From the NCBI GenBank assembly GCA_035252015.1, contig DATFDP010000275.1, positions 1 to 47,581 on the forward strand: a stretch of DNA of 47,581 bases, written 5' to 3'. Of this stretch, positions 7,742 to 15,323 are shown in pieces (positions within the stretch are counted from its first letter, which is position 1; every line of letters begins with the position of its first letter). Under the pieces are notes generated by a model that did no database searches, was not told the origin of the DNA, and was given only the letters and a program-made list of their open reading frames with translations. The DNA comes from JAICWP01 sp035252015. GTDB lineage: Bacteria; Acidobacteriota; Terriglobia; Terriglobales; Acidobacteriaceae. Both the position numbers and the translations under genes were made by a program.

Positions 7742-7960
7742 ATGAGTAAGGAAGACGCGATCGAAGTAATGGCGACGGTGATCGAACCGTTGCCCAACGC
7801 GATGTTTCGGGTCGAACTGGAAAACAAGCACCAGGTGCTGGCGCACGTTTCGGGCAAGATGCGGAAGAACTTCATCCGTATTTTGCCAGGGGATAAGGTG
7901 GCCGTGGAGCTTTCCCCTTATGACCTGACCCGCGGCCGCATCGTGTATCGCTACAAATGA
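7742..7960 (+). CDS. infA: translation initiation factor IF-1
   Basis: IF-1 is a single S1/OB-fold protein that occupies the 30S A site during initiation. The 72-residue protein is full length and carries the family sequence EATVIE-like start (VMATVIEPLPNAMFRVELEN), HVSGKMRKNFIRILPGD and PYDLTRGRIVYR. The order infA-rpmJ-rpsM-rpsK-rpsD-rpoA-rplQ is the conserved alpha-operon layout. Its TGA stop is the start of a hairpin element. Confidence 0.97.
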   Translation: MSKEDAIEVMATVIEPLPNAMFRVELENKHQVLAHVSGKMRKNFIRILPGDKVAVELSPYDLTRGRIVYRYK

Positions 7961-8015
7961 CCGCGCTTTGCGGGCGTCTGAGCCCGCGGCGGTCATCCTG
8001 AGCGGAGCGAAGGAT
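7958..8015 (+). repeat. stop-codon hairpin element, copy C
   Basis: TGACCGC (7958-7964) starts with the infA stop codon and pairs perfectly with GCGGTCA (7989-7995). The inner stem GCGGGC (7970-7975) pairs perfectly with GCCCGC (7982-7987). The second hairpin is ATCCT (7995-7999) with AGGAT (8011-8015). Compared with copy B, the fourth outer pair is C-G in place of T-A, a compensatory change. Confidence 0.9.
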
Positions 8016-8050
8016 CCAAGTCGTGGCGAGGGCATTGGCACTAGAAACTT

Positions 8051-8085
8051 TGAACACTGAACTAAGGACCGGGAACTGAGAACTG
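8051..8085. repeat. GAACTG heptad tract, infA-rpmJ gap
   Basis: Five heptads in register: TGAACAC, TGAACTA, AGGACCG, GGAACTG, AGAACTG. It ends five bases before the rpmJ start codon. Confidence 0.8.
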
Positions 8086-8089
8086 CTTT

Positions 8090-8203
8090 ATGAAGGTACG
8101 CGCATCGGTAAAGAAAATTTGCGACAAGTGCAAGGTCATCCGCCGCAAAGGCGTGGTGCGGGTGATCTGCGAGAACTCGAAACATAAACAGAGGCAAGGT
8201 TAG
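8090..8203 (+). CDS. rpmJ: 50S ribosomal protein L36
   Basis: A 37-residue protein reads MKVRASVKKICDKCKVIRRK and so on, ending NSKHKQRQG. C11, C14, C27 and H32 form the zinc-binding site of the C+ form of L36. The length and position between infA and rpsM match the conserved order. No strong Shine-Dalgarno is visible because the repeat tract runs almost up to the start codon. The spacing to rpsM is 11 bp. Confidence 0.96.
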   Translation: MKVRASVKKICDKCKVIRRKGVVRVICENSKHKQRQG

Positions 8204-8214
8204 CAGGAGTATTC

Positions 8215-8601
8215 ATGGCACGCATAGCAGGCGTTGACTTACCGCGCAATAAGCACACGGCGATTGCGCTGACCTACATTTACGGTATCGGCCACTCCCG
8301 CGCGCAGAGCATCGTGGAGCAGGCCAAGGTGGATGGGGCGAAGAAGGTGCAGGACCTGAACGAGGACGAGGTCAATCGCATTCGCCACGTCATCGAGACC
8401 GAAGGCGGGGTCGAAGGCGACCTGCGCAAAGACACCGCCATGCACATCAAGCGACTGATTGAAATCGGCTCCTACCGGGGCTTCCGCCATCGCCGCAATC
8501 TGCCAGTACGCGGCCAGCGGACGCATACCAACGCGCGCACCCGCAAGGGGCCGCGCAAGGGCACAGTAGCACAGAAAAAGAAATCCACGGCGAAGACATA
8601 A
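8215..8601 (+). CDS. rpsM: 30S ribosomal protein S13
   Basis: S13 sits at the top of the 30S head and contacts the 50S subunit and P-site tRNA. The 128-residue protein begins MARIAGVDLPRNKHTAIALTYIYGIG, has the helix-two-turn-helix region (DLNEDEVNRIRHVIE), and ends with the basic tail RGQRTHTNARTRKGPRKG followed by a Lys-rich extension. ATG at 8215 follows GCAGGAGTATTC, a good ribosome-binding site. The gene is 4 bp upstream of rpsK. Confidence 0.97.
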   Translation: MARIAGVDLPRNKHTAIALTYIYGIGHSRAQSIVEQAKVDGAKKVQDLNEDEVNRIRHVIETEGGVEGDLRKDTAMHIKRLIEIGSYRGFRHRRNLPVRGQRTHTNARTRKGPRKGTVAQKKKSTAKT

Positions 8602-8605
8602 ATTT

Positions 8606-9043
8606 ATGGCAAAACCTACTACACCCGCGGCCGGAGCCCCAGCGGCGCCGGAGAAAAAGGGCAAGAAGAAGCAGTTCAAGCGCAAGGAGCGCAAGCACGT
8701 ACCGCACGGAGTGGCGCACATCCAGGCGTCGTTCAACAACACCATCGTGACCATCTCGGATACACAGGGCAACGTGCTGTCGTGGAAGAGTTCGGGATCG
8801 CTGGGTTTTCGCGGCTCGCGCAAGGGCACTCCCTTTGCCGCGCAGCAGGCGGCTATGAACGCCGCCAACCAGGCGCGCGATCATGGGGTGCGCAGCGTGG
8901 AGGTGCGGGTCAGCGGACCGGGTTCGGGCCGGGAATCGGCCATTCGCGCCCTGGCTGCCGCCGGTATCGAGGTGCGCCAGATCAAGGACGTCACCCCGAT
9001 TCCGCACAACGGCTGCCGGCCGCCAAAAAGACGGCGAGTTTAG
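8606..9043 (+). CDS. rpsK: 30S ribosomal protein S11
   Basis: S11 is part of the 30S platform near the mRNA exit. The core (HGVAHIQASFNNTIVTISDTQGNVLSWKSSG and the tail PIPHNGCRPPKRRRV) is canonical. At 145 residues it is longer than E. coli S11 (129), because of an Ala/Pro/Lys-rich N-terminal stretch of roughly 30 residues. The gap to rpsM is only 4 bp with no clear ribosome-binding site, so translation is probably coupled. The TAG stop overlaps the first bases of a heptad tract. Confidence 0.97.
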   Translation: MAKPTTPAAGAPAAPEKKGKKKQFKRKERKHVPHGVAHIQASFNNTIVTISDTQGNVLSWKSSGSLGFRGSRKGTPFAAQQAAMNAANQARDHGVRSVEVRVSGPGSGRESAIRALAAAGIEVRQIKDVTPIPHNGCRPPKRRRV

Positions 9044-9109
9044 TTTCAAGTTTCAGGTTTCAAGTTTCCGAAGGCCAGTTTTGCAACTGTAAACAGGAAA
9101 CTCGAAGCT
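9042..9109. repeat. AGTTTCA heptad tract and inverted repeat, rpsK-rpsD gap
   Basis: Four nearly identical heptads occupy 9042-9069: AGTTTCA, AGTTTCA, GGTTTCA, AGTTTCC. The first two bases are part of the rpsK TAG stop codon. AGTTTCC (9063-9069) pairs perfectly with GGAAACT (9096-9102), and pairing continues outward with a mismatch to about 9056 and 9109. Confidence 0.85.
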
Positions 9110-9159
9110 GAATTTTCCATCGGGACGACCGGCACGCCATGCCCGTAAACCGATGACCA

Positions 9160-9166
9160 AAGGAGA
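9160..9166 (+). promoter_or_regulatory. ribosome-binding site deciding the rpsD TTG start
   Basis: AAGGAGA lies 6 bp upstream of TTG at 9173. No ATG or GTG gives a canonical S4 N-terminus, so this strong Shine-Dalgarno is the main support for the TTG start. Confidence 0.85.
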
Positions 9167-9172
9167 AGAAAA

Positions 9173-9802
9173 TTGGCACGCTATAAAGGACCAGTATGTC
9201 GTTTGTGCCGCCGCGAGGGCATGAAGTTATTCCTAAAGGGGGCAAAGTGCTTCAGTGAAAAGTGTCCGGTTGAGAAGCGCAACTTCGCGCCCGGGCAGCA
9301 CGGCAAGGACCGCAAGGCGAAGGTCGTCGGCTACGGCCTGCAGCTTCGCGAAAAGCAGAAGGCGAAGCGAATCTATTTCGTCCAGGAAGAACAGTTCCGC
9401 AACTACTTCGAGTTTGCGGCGCGCAAGCCCGGCGTCACCGGCGAGTTGCTGCTGCAGCAACTGGAGCGGCGGCTGGACAACATCGTGTACCGCATGGGAT
9501 TCGCGGTGGCGAGGCGGCAGGCGCGGCAATTCGTGCGCCACGGCCATGTCGAGGTGAATGGCCGCAAGGTCAACATCCCCTCTTACGAGGTCAAGGCCGG
9601 AGATGAAATTGCCATTCGCGAGAAAAGCCGCACGCTGCCTATTATTCAGCAGGCCATGGAATACACGGCGCATCAGGCCGCTCCAGGCTGGCTGGAAGTG
9701 AATCGCGAGACACTGAAGGGGAAGTTGGTCAACCTGCCCAAGCGGGAAGACATCAACCTGCCTATCAATGAGCAGTTGATCGTCGAGCTTTATTCGAAGT
9801 AG
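9173..9802 (+). CDS. rpsD: 30S ribosomal protein S4, zinc type, TTG start
   Basis: S4 nucleates 30S assembly by binding the five-way junction of 16S rRNA and in some bacteria represses the alpha operon. The 209-residue protein has an N-terminal zinc site (C9, C12, C26, C31), the signature FAPGQHGKDRKAKVVGYGLQLREKQKAK, and an S4 RNA-binding domain (~residues 97-160, LERRLDNIVYRMGFA..RQFVRHGHVEVNG). The start is TTG at 9173 (Leu codon read as Met), which gives the expected ARYKGP N-terminus and has a strong ribosome-binding site. TTG is unusual for a ribosomal protein gene. Confidence 0.96.
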   Translation: MARYKGPVCRLCRREGMKLFLKGAKCFSEKCPVEKRNFAPGQHGKDRKAKVVGYGLQLREKQKAKRIYFVQEEQFRNYFEFAARKPGVTGELLLQQLERRLDNIVYRMGFAVARRQARQFVRHGHVEVNGRKVNIPSYEVKAGDEIAIREKSRTLPIIQQAMEYTAHQAAPGWLEVNRETLKGKLVNLPKREDINLPINEQLIVELYSK

Positions 9803-9902
9803 TCGACGTTCGGCGGCAATGCAATCACACCAGTTGAAAGCTGATTGCTGGTTTTTTGAGGCCCATACATTTCGCGCCAGATCGGCCTTTTTCGGCGCTG
9901 GA

Positions 9903-9923
9903 GCCGGCTGTGGGCCAGCCGGC
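9903..9923. repeat. perfect GC hairpin upstream of rpoA
   Basis: GCCGGCTG (9903-9910) pairs perfectly with CAGCCGGC (9916-9923) around a 5-nt loop. It sits in the 164-bp rpsD-rpoA spacer, 43 bp before the rpoA start. There is no U-run after it, so a processing, attenuation or mRNA-stability role is more plausible than termination, but none is shown. Confidence 0.75.
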
Positions 9924-9966
9924 AAGCCGAAATTGAGCAGCATGGCCGAAGAGGAGAACAACGCAA

Positions 9967-11007
9967 ATGCTTTGGAAAGGTTTTCAGAAACCAAAACGGC
10001 TGGCGGTTGACACCGAAGGCCTGACAGACAAATACGGCATGTTCTGGGCGCAGCCCTTTGAGCGGGGCTTCGGCACCACCATTGGCAACGCTCTGCGCCG
10101 CGTGCTGCTGTCTTCGATTGAGGGCGCGGCCGTCACCGCGGTCAAAATCGAAGGCGTGCTGCACGAATTCCAGTCCATTCCCGGCGTAGTGGAAGATGCC
10201 ACTGACATCATCCTCAACCTGAAGCAGGTGCCCTTCAAGCTCAACGGCGAAGGGCCCAAGGCCATCTATTTGCGCGCTGACCAGCCAGGCGTCGTCACCT
10301 CCGGCATGATCGAGGCCGACGCCGACGTTGAGGTGCTGGACAAGGAAGTTTATCTGGCCACCATCAGCGAGGGCGGCAAGCTGGACATGGAGATGCGCCT
10401 GAAGCGCGGCCGCGGTTATGTGGCTGCGGATAAGAACTTCGACGAAGACCTGGGTATCGGCTTCATCCCCATTGACTCGGTGCACTCGCCGGTGCGCAAA
10501 GTAAATTACACGGTGGAAGCCGCCCGTCTGGGCCAGATCACCGACTACGACAAACTCACCCTCGAAGTGTGGACCAATGGCTCCGTGCTTCCTGCCGATG
10601 CCATCGGCTTGGCGGCCAAGCTGCTAAAGGACCACATGAATATCTTCATCAACTTCGAGGAGGAGATGGAGACCATCACCAGCTCCGAAGAGCGGAAGCC
10701 GGAGATCCGCAACGAGAACCTCAACCGCTCGGTGGAGGAGCTGGAACTCTCGGTGCGCAGCTACAACTGCCTGAAGAACGCCAATATCCAGACCATCGGA
10801 GAGTTGGTGCAGAAGACCGAGGCCGAGATGCTGAAGACCAAGAATTTCGGCCGCAAGTCGCTCAATGAGATCAAGGAGATCCTGGCCTCCATGGGCCTGA
10901 GCCTGGGGATGAAGATTGACGAGCACGGCAACGCCGTGCCCGCCGCTCCGCCGCAGCCAGCGCCGGCTCTGGGAGTGCCCAGCTTCGGCGAAGGGCAAAA
11001 CTACTAA
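9967..11007 (+). CDS. rpoA: RNA polymerase alpha subunit
   Basis: The 346-residue alpha subunit has the N-terminal dimerisation domain (residues ~1-235, including EPFERGFGTTIGNALRRVLLSS-like sequence at PFERGFGTTIGNALRR), a linker, and the C-terminal domain that contacts UP elements and activators (~255-325, NLNRSVEELELSVRSYNCLKNANI and GRKSLNEIKEIL). The protein ends in a Pro/Ala-rich tail. ATG at 9967 follows GAGGAGAACAACGCAA, a good ribosome-binding site. A separate short frame over the start is a shadow. It is followed by rplQ after a 90-bp hairpin gap. Confidence 0.97.
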   Translation: MLWKGFQKPKRLAVDTEGLTDKYGMFWAQPFERGFGTTIGNALRRVLLSSIEGAAVTAVKIEGVLHEFQSIPGVVEDATDIILNLKQVPFKLNGEGPKAIYLRADQPGVVTSGMIEADADVEVLDKEVYLATISEGGKLDMEMRLKRGRGYVAADKNFDEDLGIGFIPIDSVHSPVRKVNYTVEAARLGQITDYDKLTLEVWTNGSVLPADAIGLAAKLLKDHMNIFINFEEEMETITSSEERKPEIRNENLNRSVEELELSVRSYNCLKNANIQTIGELVQKTEAEMLKTKNFGRKSLNEIKEILASMGLSLGMKIDEHGNAVPAAPPQPAPALGVPSFGEGQNY

Positions 11008-11010
11008 GAA

Positions 11011-11077
11011 TTGATGATTGAAGATTGACGAGTGTTCAGCAGTGCACCGCGGACAATCGTCAATCGAAAATCATCAA
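11011..11077. repeat. TTGANGA heptad tract and inverted repeat, rpoA-rplQ gap
   Basis: Three heptads TTGATGA, TTGAAGA, TTGACGA (11011-11031) form the left arm of a 21-bp inverted repeat. The right arm is 11057-11077, with 18 of 21 positions paired and the three mismatches together in the middle. The right arm ends 20 bp before the rplQ start, so the structure could affect rplQ translation. Confidence 0.88.
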
Positions 11078-11097
11078 TCAATAATCAAGGGATTCTT

Positions 11098-11601
11098 ATG
11101 CGTCACCTTAAAGCAGGCTGGAAACTGGGCAGGAACACGAGCCACCGGCGCGCCTTGCTGCGCAACCTCGTAACTTCCCTAATCATGGAAGAGCGGATTG
11201 AGACTACGGTGGTGAAGGCCAAAGCCATGCGGCCGCACGTGGAAAAAATGATCACGCTGGGCAAGCGTGGCGACTTGGCGGCCCGCCGTCAGGCCGGCGC
11301 TTACCTCATGACCCGCGAGGCTGTGGATAAGCTGTTTGACCTCTCGCCCCGCTTTGGGGACCGCGAGGGCGGTTACCTGCGCATTGTTCGCACCGGATGG
11401 CAGAAGGGAGATGGCGCGGAAAAGGCGTTCATCGAACTGCTCGGCGCGGAGCGGGTGGTAGAAGAAAAGCGCCAGAAGCGGGCCGAACTCCGCGCCAAGC
11501 GTGCCGCGGAAGCCAAAAAAGCCATGGAAGAAGCGCAGGCACAGCAGCAGGCCGAAGGCGGCGCCGAACCGGCGCCTGGAGGCGGCGAAGAGAAGGAGTA
11601 G
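11098..11601 (+). CDS. rplQ: 50S ribosomal protein L17
   Basis: L17 lines the peptide exit region of the 50S subunit. The start MRHLKAGWKLGRNTSHRRALLRNLV is diagnostic, and ATG at 11098 is chosen over the longer open frame because it gives that N-terminus and has AAGGG upstream. The core (to about residue 120) is normal. It is followed by a ~45-residue Lys/Arg then Ala/Glu/Gln-rich charged tail, giving 167 residues against ~127 in E. coli. It is the last gene of the operon, with an intrinsic terminator about 95 bp downstream. Confidence 0.97.
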   Translation: MRHLKAGWKLGRNTSHRRALLRNLVTSLIMEERIETTVVKAKAMRPHVEKMITLGKRGDLAARRQAGAYLMTREAVDKLFDLSPRFGDREGGYLRIVRTGWQKGDGAEKAFIELLGAERVVEEKRQKRAELRAKRAAEAKKAMEEAQAQQQAEGGAEPAPGGGEEKE

Positions 11602-11654
11602 GCGGTACAACGTACGCAGTATCTATTGCCCAGTCCCTAGAGATGCTTCGGTGA

Positions 11655-11674
11655 AGACATAGCTTGCTATGTCT
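11655..11674. repeat. 20-bp palindrome downstream of rplQ
   Basis: AGACATAGCTTGCTATGTCT is a near-perfect palindrome lying 23 bp upstream of the operon terminator stem. It could form a cruciform or hairpin (stem AGACATA/TATGTCT), or be a binding site for a dimeric protein. Confidence 0.7.
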
Positions 11675-11696
11675 CCAAAAACGGGCTTTAGCTTGA

Positions 11697-11727
11697 ACGC
11701 ACCCACTTCGGGTGCGTTTTCTTTTTC
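11697..11727 (+). terminator. intrinsic terminator of the spc-alpha operon
   Basis: ACGCACCC (11697-11704) pairs perfectly with GGGTGCGT (11710-11717) around ACTTC. The stem is followed by TTTCTTTTTC. It is the only textbook Rho-independent terminator in the first 12 kb, which supports one long transcription unit ending after rplQ. Confidence 0.93.
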
Positions 11728-11845
11728 AGAATGAACTCCCAGCTAGCCAGCCCGTCAGCTAGGCAGCTTGCCTGAGTACCAACGTACCTGTACCTTCCGC
11801 ATCAACCCGTCGCCTGCCTATCGGCGCTAAACTCGCTGCAGAAGT

Positions 11846-12322
11846 ATGGCCGTTCAGAAAAAATGGATCGGTTTGGGTGTAGTCGCGTTCCTCGTGCTCT
11901 ACGCCTTCGGCATGCTGATCTGGCTCTCCAATCAGCCGCCCATTCTGTCCCGCTCGGAGCAAAAGGATCCGCTCTCCGGCTACCCCTTGCAGGTGCGCTT
12001 CAATCCCATCCGGGACCGCGCTCCGGAACGTCCAGCCAACGAGTTGGTCACCGCCATGCAGGAAGGCAAGTGCCGCGAAGAATTGGCGGACTGGTTCAAG
12101 GACTATCGCCGCCAGTACGCGGGATTCATCTGCAAGTCGGAAGAGCAGCATCCGCTGGTCTCGTGGACTCTATTTGATCGCGAGGACGAATCGCCGCTCG
12201 TCATCCTCCACTATCATGTAACCCGCCACGATGGCCAAAGCACCTACCCTGAGGACCTGTGGGTCACCACCATGGAGAAGGACGGCCGCTGGGTGGCGAC
12301 CAAATACGGTGCTCTCTACTGA
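11846..12322 (+). CDS. membrane-anchored protein of unknown function
   Basis: I do not recognise this 158-residue protein. One hydrophobic segment (residues ~8-28, GLGVVAFLVLYAFGMLIWL) after a basic start suggests an inner-membrane anchor with the rest exported. The soluble part has two cysteines (in EGKCREEL and GFICKSEE) that could form a disulfide, and an end that reads like a beta-rich globular domain (LWVTTMEKDGRWVATKYGALY). The 3' end overlaps the convergent larE gene by 7 bp. It has its own gap after the ribosomal terminator, so it is probably transcribed separately. Confidence 0.8.
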   Translation: MAVQKKWIGLGVVAFLVLYAFGMLIWLSNQPPILSRSEQKDPLSGYPLQVRFNPIRDRAPERPANELVTAMQEGKCREELADWFKDYRRQYAGFICKSEEQHPLVSWTLFDREDESPLVILHYHVTRHDGQSTYPEDLWVTTMEKDGRWVATKYGALY

Positions 12323-13185
12323 TCGCTTTTGCCGTGGCGGACTTGCTCCAGCGGCAGCAGGGCATTCATGGAGCCGGAGCGGAAGCCTTCCAAGTCCAGC
12401 GTCACGTATGTAAAGCCCAGAGCTTTGAAAATACGGGTAAACTTCGCAGCCATGCCGGGGTCGAGGGCGCGCGGCAGTTCCTCACGGGCAATTTCGATGC
12501 GGACGATCTGCCCATGATGCCGCACCCGAAACTGGCGGAATCCAAGGGAGCGAATAGCCTCCTCGCCCTGCTCCACCGCGGCCAGCGCTTCGCGGGTCAC
12601 AGGGCGCCCATACTCGATGCGCGAGGACAGGCACGCCGAAGCCGGTTTGTCCCAGACGCGCAGGCCGGCCAGCCGCGCCAGTTCGCGAATTTCTCGTTTG
12701 CTCAGACCAGCCTCGAGCAGGGGCGCAGCCACTTGGTGCCTCCGCGCTGCCTCCTGGCCGGGGCGGAAGTCGCCTTGGTCGTCGCTGTTTACCCCGTAGG
12801 CGATGCAGTCGAAGCCGCGCCGGTGGCGGAAATCCTCCATCAACGTAAACAGCTCATCTTTGCAGTGGAAACAGCGGCTGGCGTCATTGCGCACGTACTC
12901 CGGGCGTTCCAGTTCGTGTGTAGCTATGACTTCCAGGGGAATCTGCCGCTCCTGGGCGAACGCCATTGCGTCCTGTAACTGAAAGCGAGCCAGGCTGGGA
13001 GAATCGGCGATCACAGCCAGCATGTTGTCGCCCAGCGTCTGGCGGGCGGCATCGGCTAGGAAGGCGGAGTCCACGCCGCCGGAGTAGGCCACCAGCGTGC
13101 GTCCCAGCGAGCGCAGGCTCGCTTCCAGGCGCTCACGCTTGGCGGGCAAATCCGGGAAGTTGGGCAGGTTCTCCAAAGTTGCCAC
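12316..13185 (-). CDS. larE: ATP-dependent sacrificial sulfur transferase LarE
   Basis: LarE donates sulfur from its own cysteine to build the nickel-pincer cofactor of lactate racemase and related LarA enzymes. The 289-residue protein has the PP-loop SGGVDS at residues 35-40, a CFHC motif at 105-108, and the sacrificial cysteine C185 in PASACLSSRIEYG, matching the LarE family. LarB, LarC and LarA are not in this window. Some LarE homologues without partners may act elsewhere, so the pathway assignment is weaker than the family assignment. It is divergent from the WD40 gene (96 bp between starts). Confidence 0.9.
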   Translation of the reverse strand: MATLENLPNFPDLPAKRERLEASLRSLGRTLVAYSGGVDSAFLADAARQTLGDNMLAVIADSPSLARFQLQDAMAFAQERQIPLEVIATHELERPEYVRNDASRCFHCKDELFTLMEDFRHRRGFDCIAYGVNSDDQGDFRPGQEAARRHQVAAPLLEAGLSKREIRELARLAGLRVWDKPASACLSSRIEYGRPVTREALAAVEQGEEAIRSLGFRQFRVRHHGQIVRIEIAREELPRALDPGMAAKFTRIFKALGFTYVTLDLEGFRSGSMNALLPLEQVRHGKSDQ

Positions 13186-13281
13186 CGCAATATGTTAGTA
13201 CGGCGCAGTACAGATTAGCGAATGTGGCAGGAAATTTTGACTGGCGGTACAACCTGGCGTGGTTAAACTGCTCTTAAATTC

Positions 13282-15252
13282 ATGAACCAGGCTTCGTTTA
13301 CATCAGCCGTGTTGTATTTAGCGGCGCTTCCTCTTGTCTGCCCCTCAGCTTGGGCCCAGCAAGGCAGCAGGCCGACGGTGTCCCAGCCGCAGCCTGTACA
13401 GCGCCCAAGGGCGGCCATAGTCGTGGCTCCGGCGCCACAGGAAATTCCGGCAGGCGCCCGCCGACCTGATCGCATGCTGCAGATGGGCCACACGGGCCCA
13501 ATAACGGCCATGGCTTTCAGCCCCGACCGTCAGCGGCTGGCCACAGGAAGCGACGACAGCACGGTCCGAGTCTGGGACCTGGCTACCGGACAGCAACAAC
13601 TGAATATCCGCGGCGACCAGAAGATAATCACCGCCATAGCTTTCAGCCCAGACAGTCACCGGCTGGCCTTTGGCACCGCCGACGGCAAGTTCGTGGTCGC
13701 CGATGCGAACACCGGCAAAGATGTTTATTCCCGCGACTTTCACCAGTGGGTGGATGCTGTTGCCTTCAGCCCGGATGGGCAATATCTGGCAGTTGCCATC
13801 CAGCAGAGCGAGGAAGAGGAACAATCCAGTGCCAGCATCCACGTCTACCGGGCGGAGAGTCGTGAGGAATTCAAGGTTCTGCCGCTTACCTGGAGTTCCG
13901 CCCCGCAGTTGACAATCACCGCCGACAACCGCCTGATCAGTTCCGGATTTGAGGGTGAAGACGATCCGGTGAACACCTGGGACATTATCTCCGGTCAGCT
14001 TCTGAAATCTTTTCCCATCGAAGCCCAGGCGATCAGCGCGGATGGCCGCTGGGCCGTGACCCAGCAGGGTGGCAAGGTGGCGCTGTGGGACCTGAAAACC
14101 GGGCGCCAGGCGTGGGTGGCGCCTTCTCCGTATGTTCGAACCCAATTTGCTTTCACTCGGGATGGGCAGCAGTTGCTGCTGGCCGACCTGAACCATTCCG
14201 AAATGAAGTTGTGGGAAACCGCTAGCGGCAAAGAGATCGTAACTTTTCCTGGCAGCCACTCAGTGGTCCGCAACGTTGTATTCAGTGGCGATGGGAAAGC
14301 AGTTGCCGCCGGGGCTGCAGACGGCTCAATTGCTATATGGGACGCCACTACCGCACGCCGGGTGCTGTTTCTCCCCGCTCAATTGGCGGTAATGTCGGTG
14401 GCGTTTACTCCCCAGGGAGGCCTGCTGGCGGGTGATGCCCAAGGACTCGTGTTGTGGGATGTCGCTGCAGGGAAGGCAGTCAAAAGAATCAGCGACCGCC
14501 CGATTACAAATCTTGTTCCGAGCGCGGATGGGGCTTGGGTGGCGGGTAATCCCGATTATCACTTGGCGGTTTGGAACGCCCATTTTTGGCAACCGGCTGA
14601 TCTCTTACCGCCTTCAACCGCTCGAACTTTCTACGCGGTGTTTGGAGGCACGCAGCCACCCGCTGCGGAAATTGCCAATCCTGCCCTCAGTTGGAGCCGC
14701 ATCAGCGATGATCCGCAAAAACGCATAGTGTGGCGCTCCTTTAATCCACTGGCCATTAGCCCGGATGGAAAGCTGCTGGCCACATCTTTCATGCGTGGCG
14801 GCGATGTGGCCATCTGGGATACGCACACCGGAGAAAAACTGCGCACAATTTCCAGCGGCAACCTGGGTGTGAATTGCCTGACCTTCAGCCCCGACGGGCG
14901 CTGGTTGCTTACCGGTGGCCAAATCATGCCGTTTCGGCCAGGAGTCAACCTGCTGGAGTTGAAATATGCAGTTGAGCTGTGGGATGTGGGCAACTGGAGC
15001 GAACGTTCTTTGCCCATAACCATAACCGGCGGAGCCGCCGCCGCTTTCAGCCCCGGCGGCCGACTGCTTGCTGTGGGCACGACTGCTGCCGTCGTTGCAA
15101 TCTTTGATCTCAGTCAGGACAAAACGGTACAAACTCTGGCCGGTACGGACCCCTTCCGCTCAGGATTCTTTGTGTTCAGCCCCGACGGTAGGTGGCTGGC
15201 GCAGCCGGGACGGCAAGGGATCAGCTTGTGGAGCGTGGCTGGGAATGATTGA
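13282..15252 (+). CDS. secreted WD40-repeat protein
   Basis: The 656-residue protein starts with a signal peptide (residues ~1-26, cleavage likely after PSAWA) and then consists almost entirely of WD40-type repeats. Clear units contain GHTGPITAMAFSPDRQRLATGSDDSTVRVWD and several later copies of FSPDG/WLL..WD spacing ~40 residues apart. There are enough for probably two beta-propellers, with some degenerate blades. No kinase, protease or other catalytic domain is fused. Such proteins are scaffolds, and the partner is unknown. A Pro/Gln-rich segment separates the signal peptide from the first repeat. Confidence 0.88.
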   Translation: MNQASFTSAVLYLAALPLVCPSAWAQQGSRPTVSQPQPVQRPRAAIVVAPAPQEIPAGARRPDRMLQMGHTGPITAMAFSPDRQRLATGSDDSTVRVWDLATGQQQLNIRGDQKIITAIAFSPDSHRLAFGTADGKFVVADANTGKDVYSRDFHQWVDAVAFSPDGQYLAVAIQQSEEEEQSSASIHVYRAESREEFKVLPLTWSSAPQLTITADNRLISSGFEGEDDPVNTWDIISGQLLKSFPIEAQAISADGRWAVTQQGGKVALWDLKTGRQAWVAPSPYVRTQFAFTRDGQQLLLADLNHSEMKLWETASGKEIVTFPGSHSVVRNVVFSGDGKAVAAGAADGSIAIWDATTARRVLFLPAQLAVMSVAFTPQGGLLAGDAQGLVLWDVAAGKAVKRISDRPITNLVPSADGAWVAGNPDYHLAVWNAHFWQPADLLPPSTARTFYAVFGGTQPPAAEIANPALSWSRISDDPQKRIVWRSFNPLAISPDGKLLATSFMRGGDVAIWDTHTGEKLRTISSGNLGVNCLTFSPDGRWLLTGGQIMPFRPGVNLLELKYAVELWDVGNWSERSLPITITGGAAAAFSPGGRLLAVGTTAAVVAIFDLSQDKTVQTLAGTDPFRSGFFVFSPDGRWLAQPGRQGISLWSVAGND

Positions 15253-15323
15253 TCTTGAAATAGAACGCCGCGAAGCTTACCGCAGCGCTGCCACGCGGGA
15301 CCGCTGTTAGGGTTAGGCTCGAA

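Noticed and set aside
7694..8085. Heptad tracts as CRISPR or direct-repeat arrays
   Set aside because: The units are only 7 bp, degenerate and without spacers.
12316..13185. larE as NAD synthetase, GMP synthase or a tRNA thiolation PP-loop enzyme
   Set aside because: The PP-loop is shared, but the PASACLSSRIEYG segment with the single conserved cysteine fits LarE specifically.
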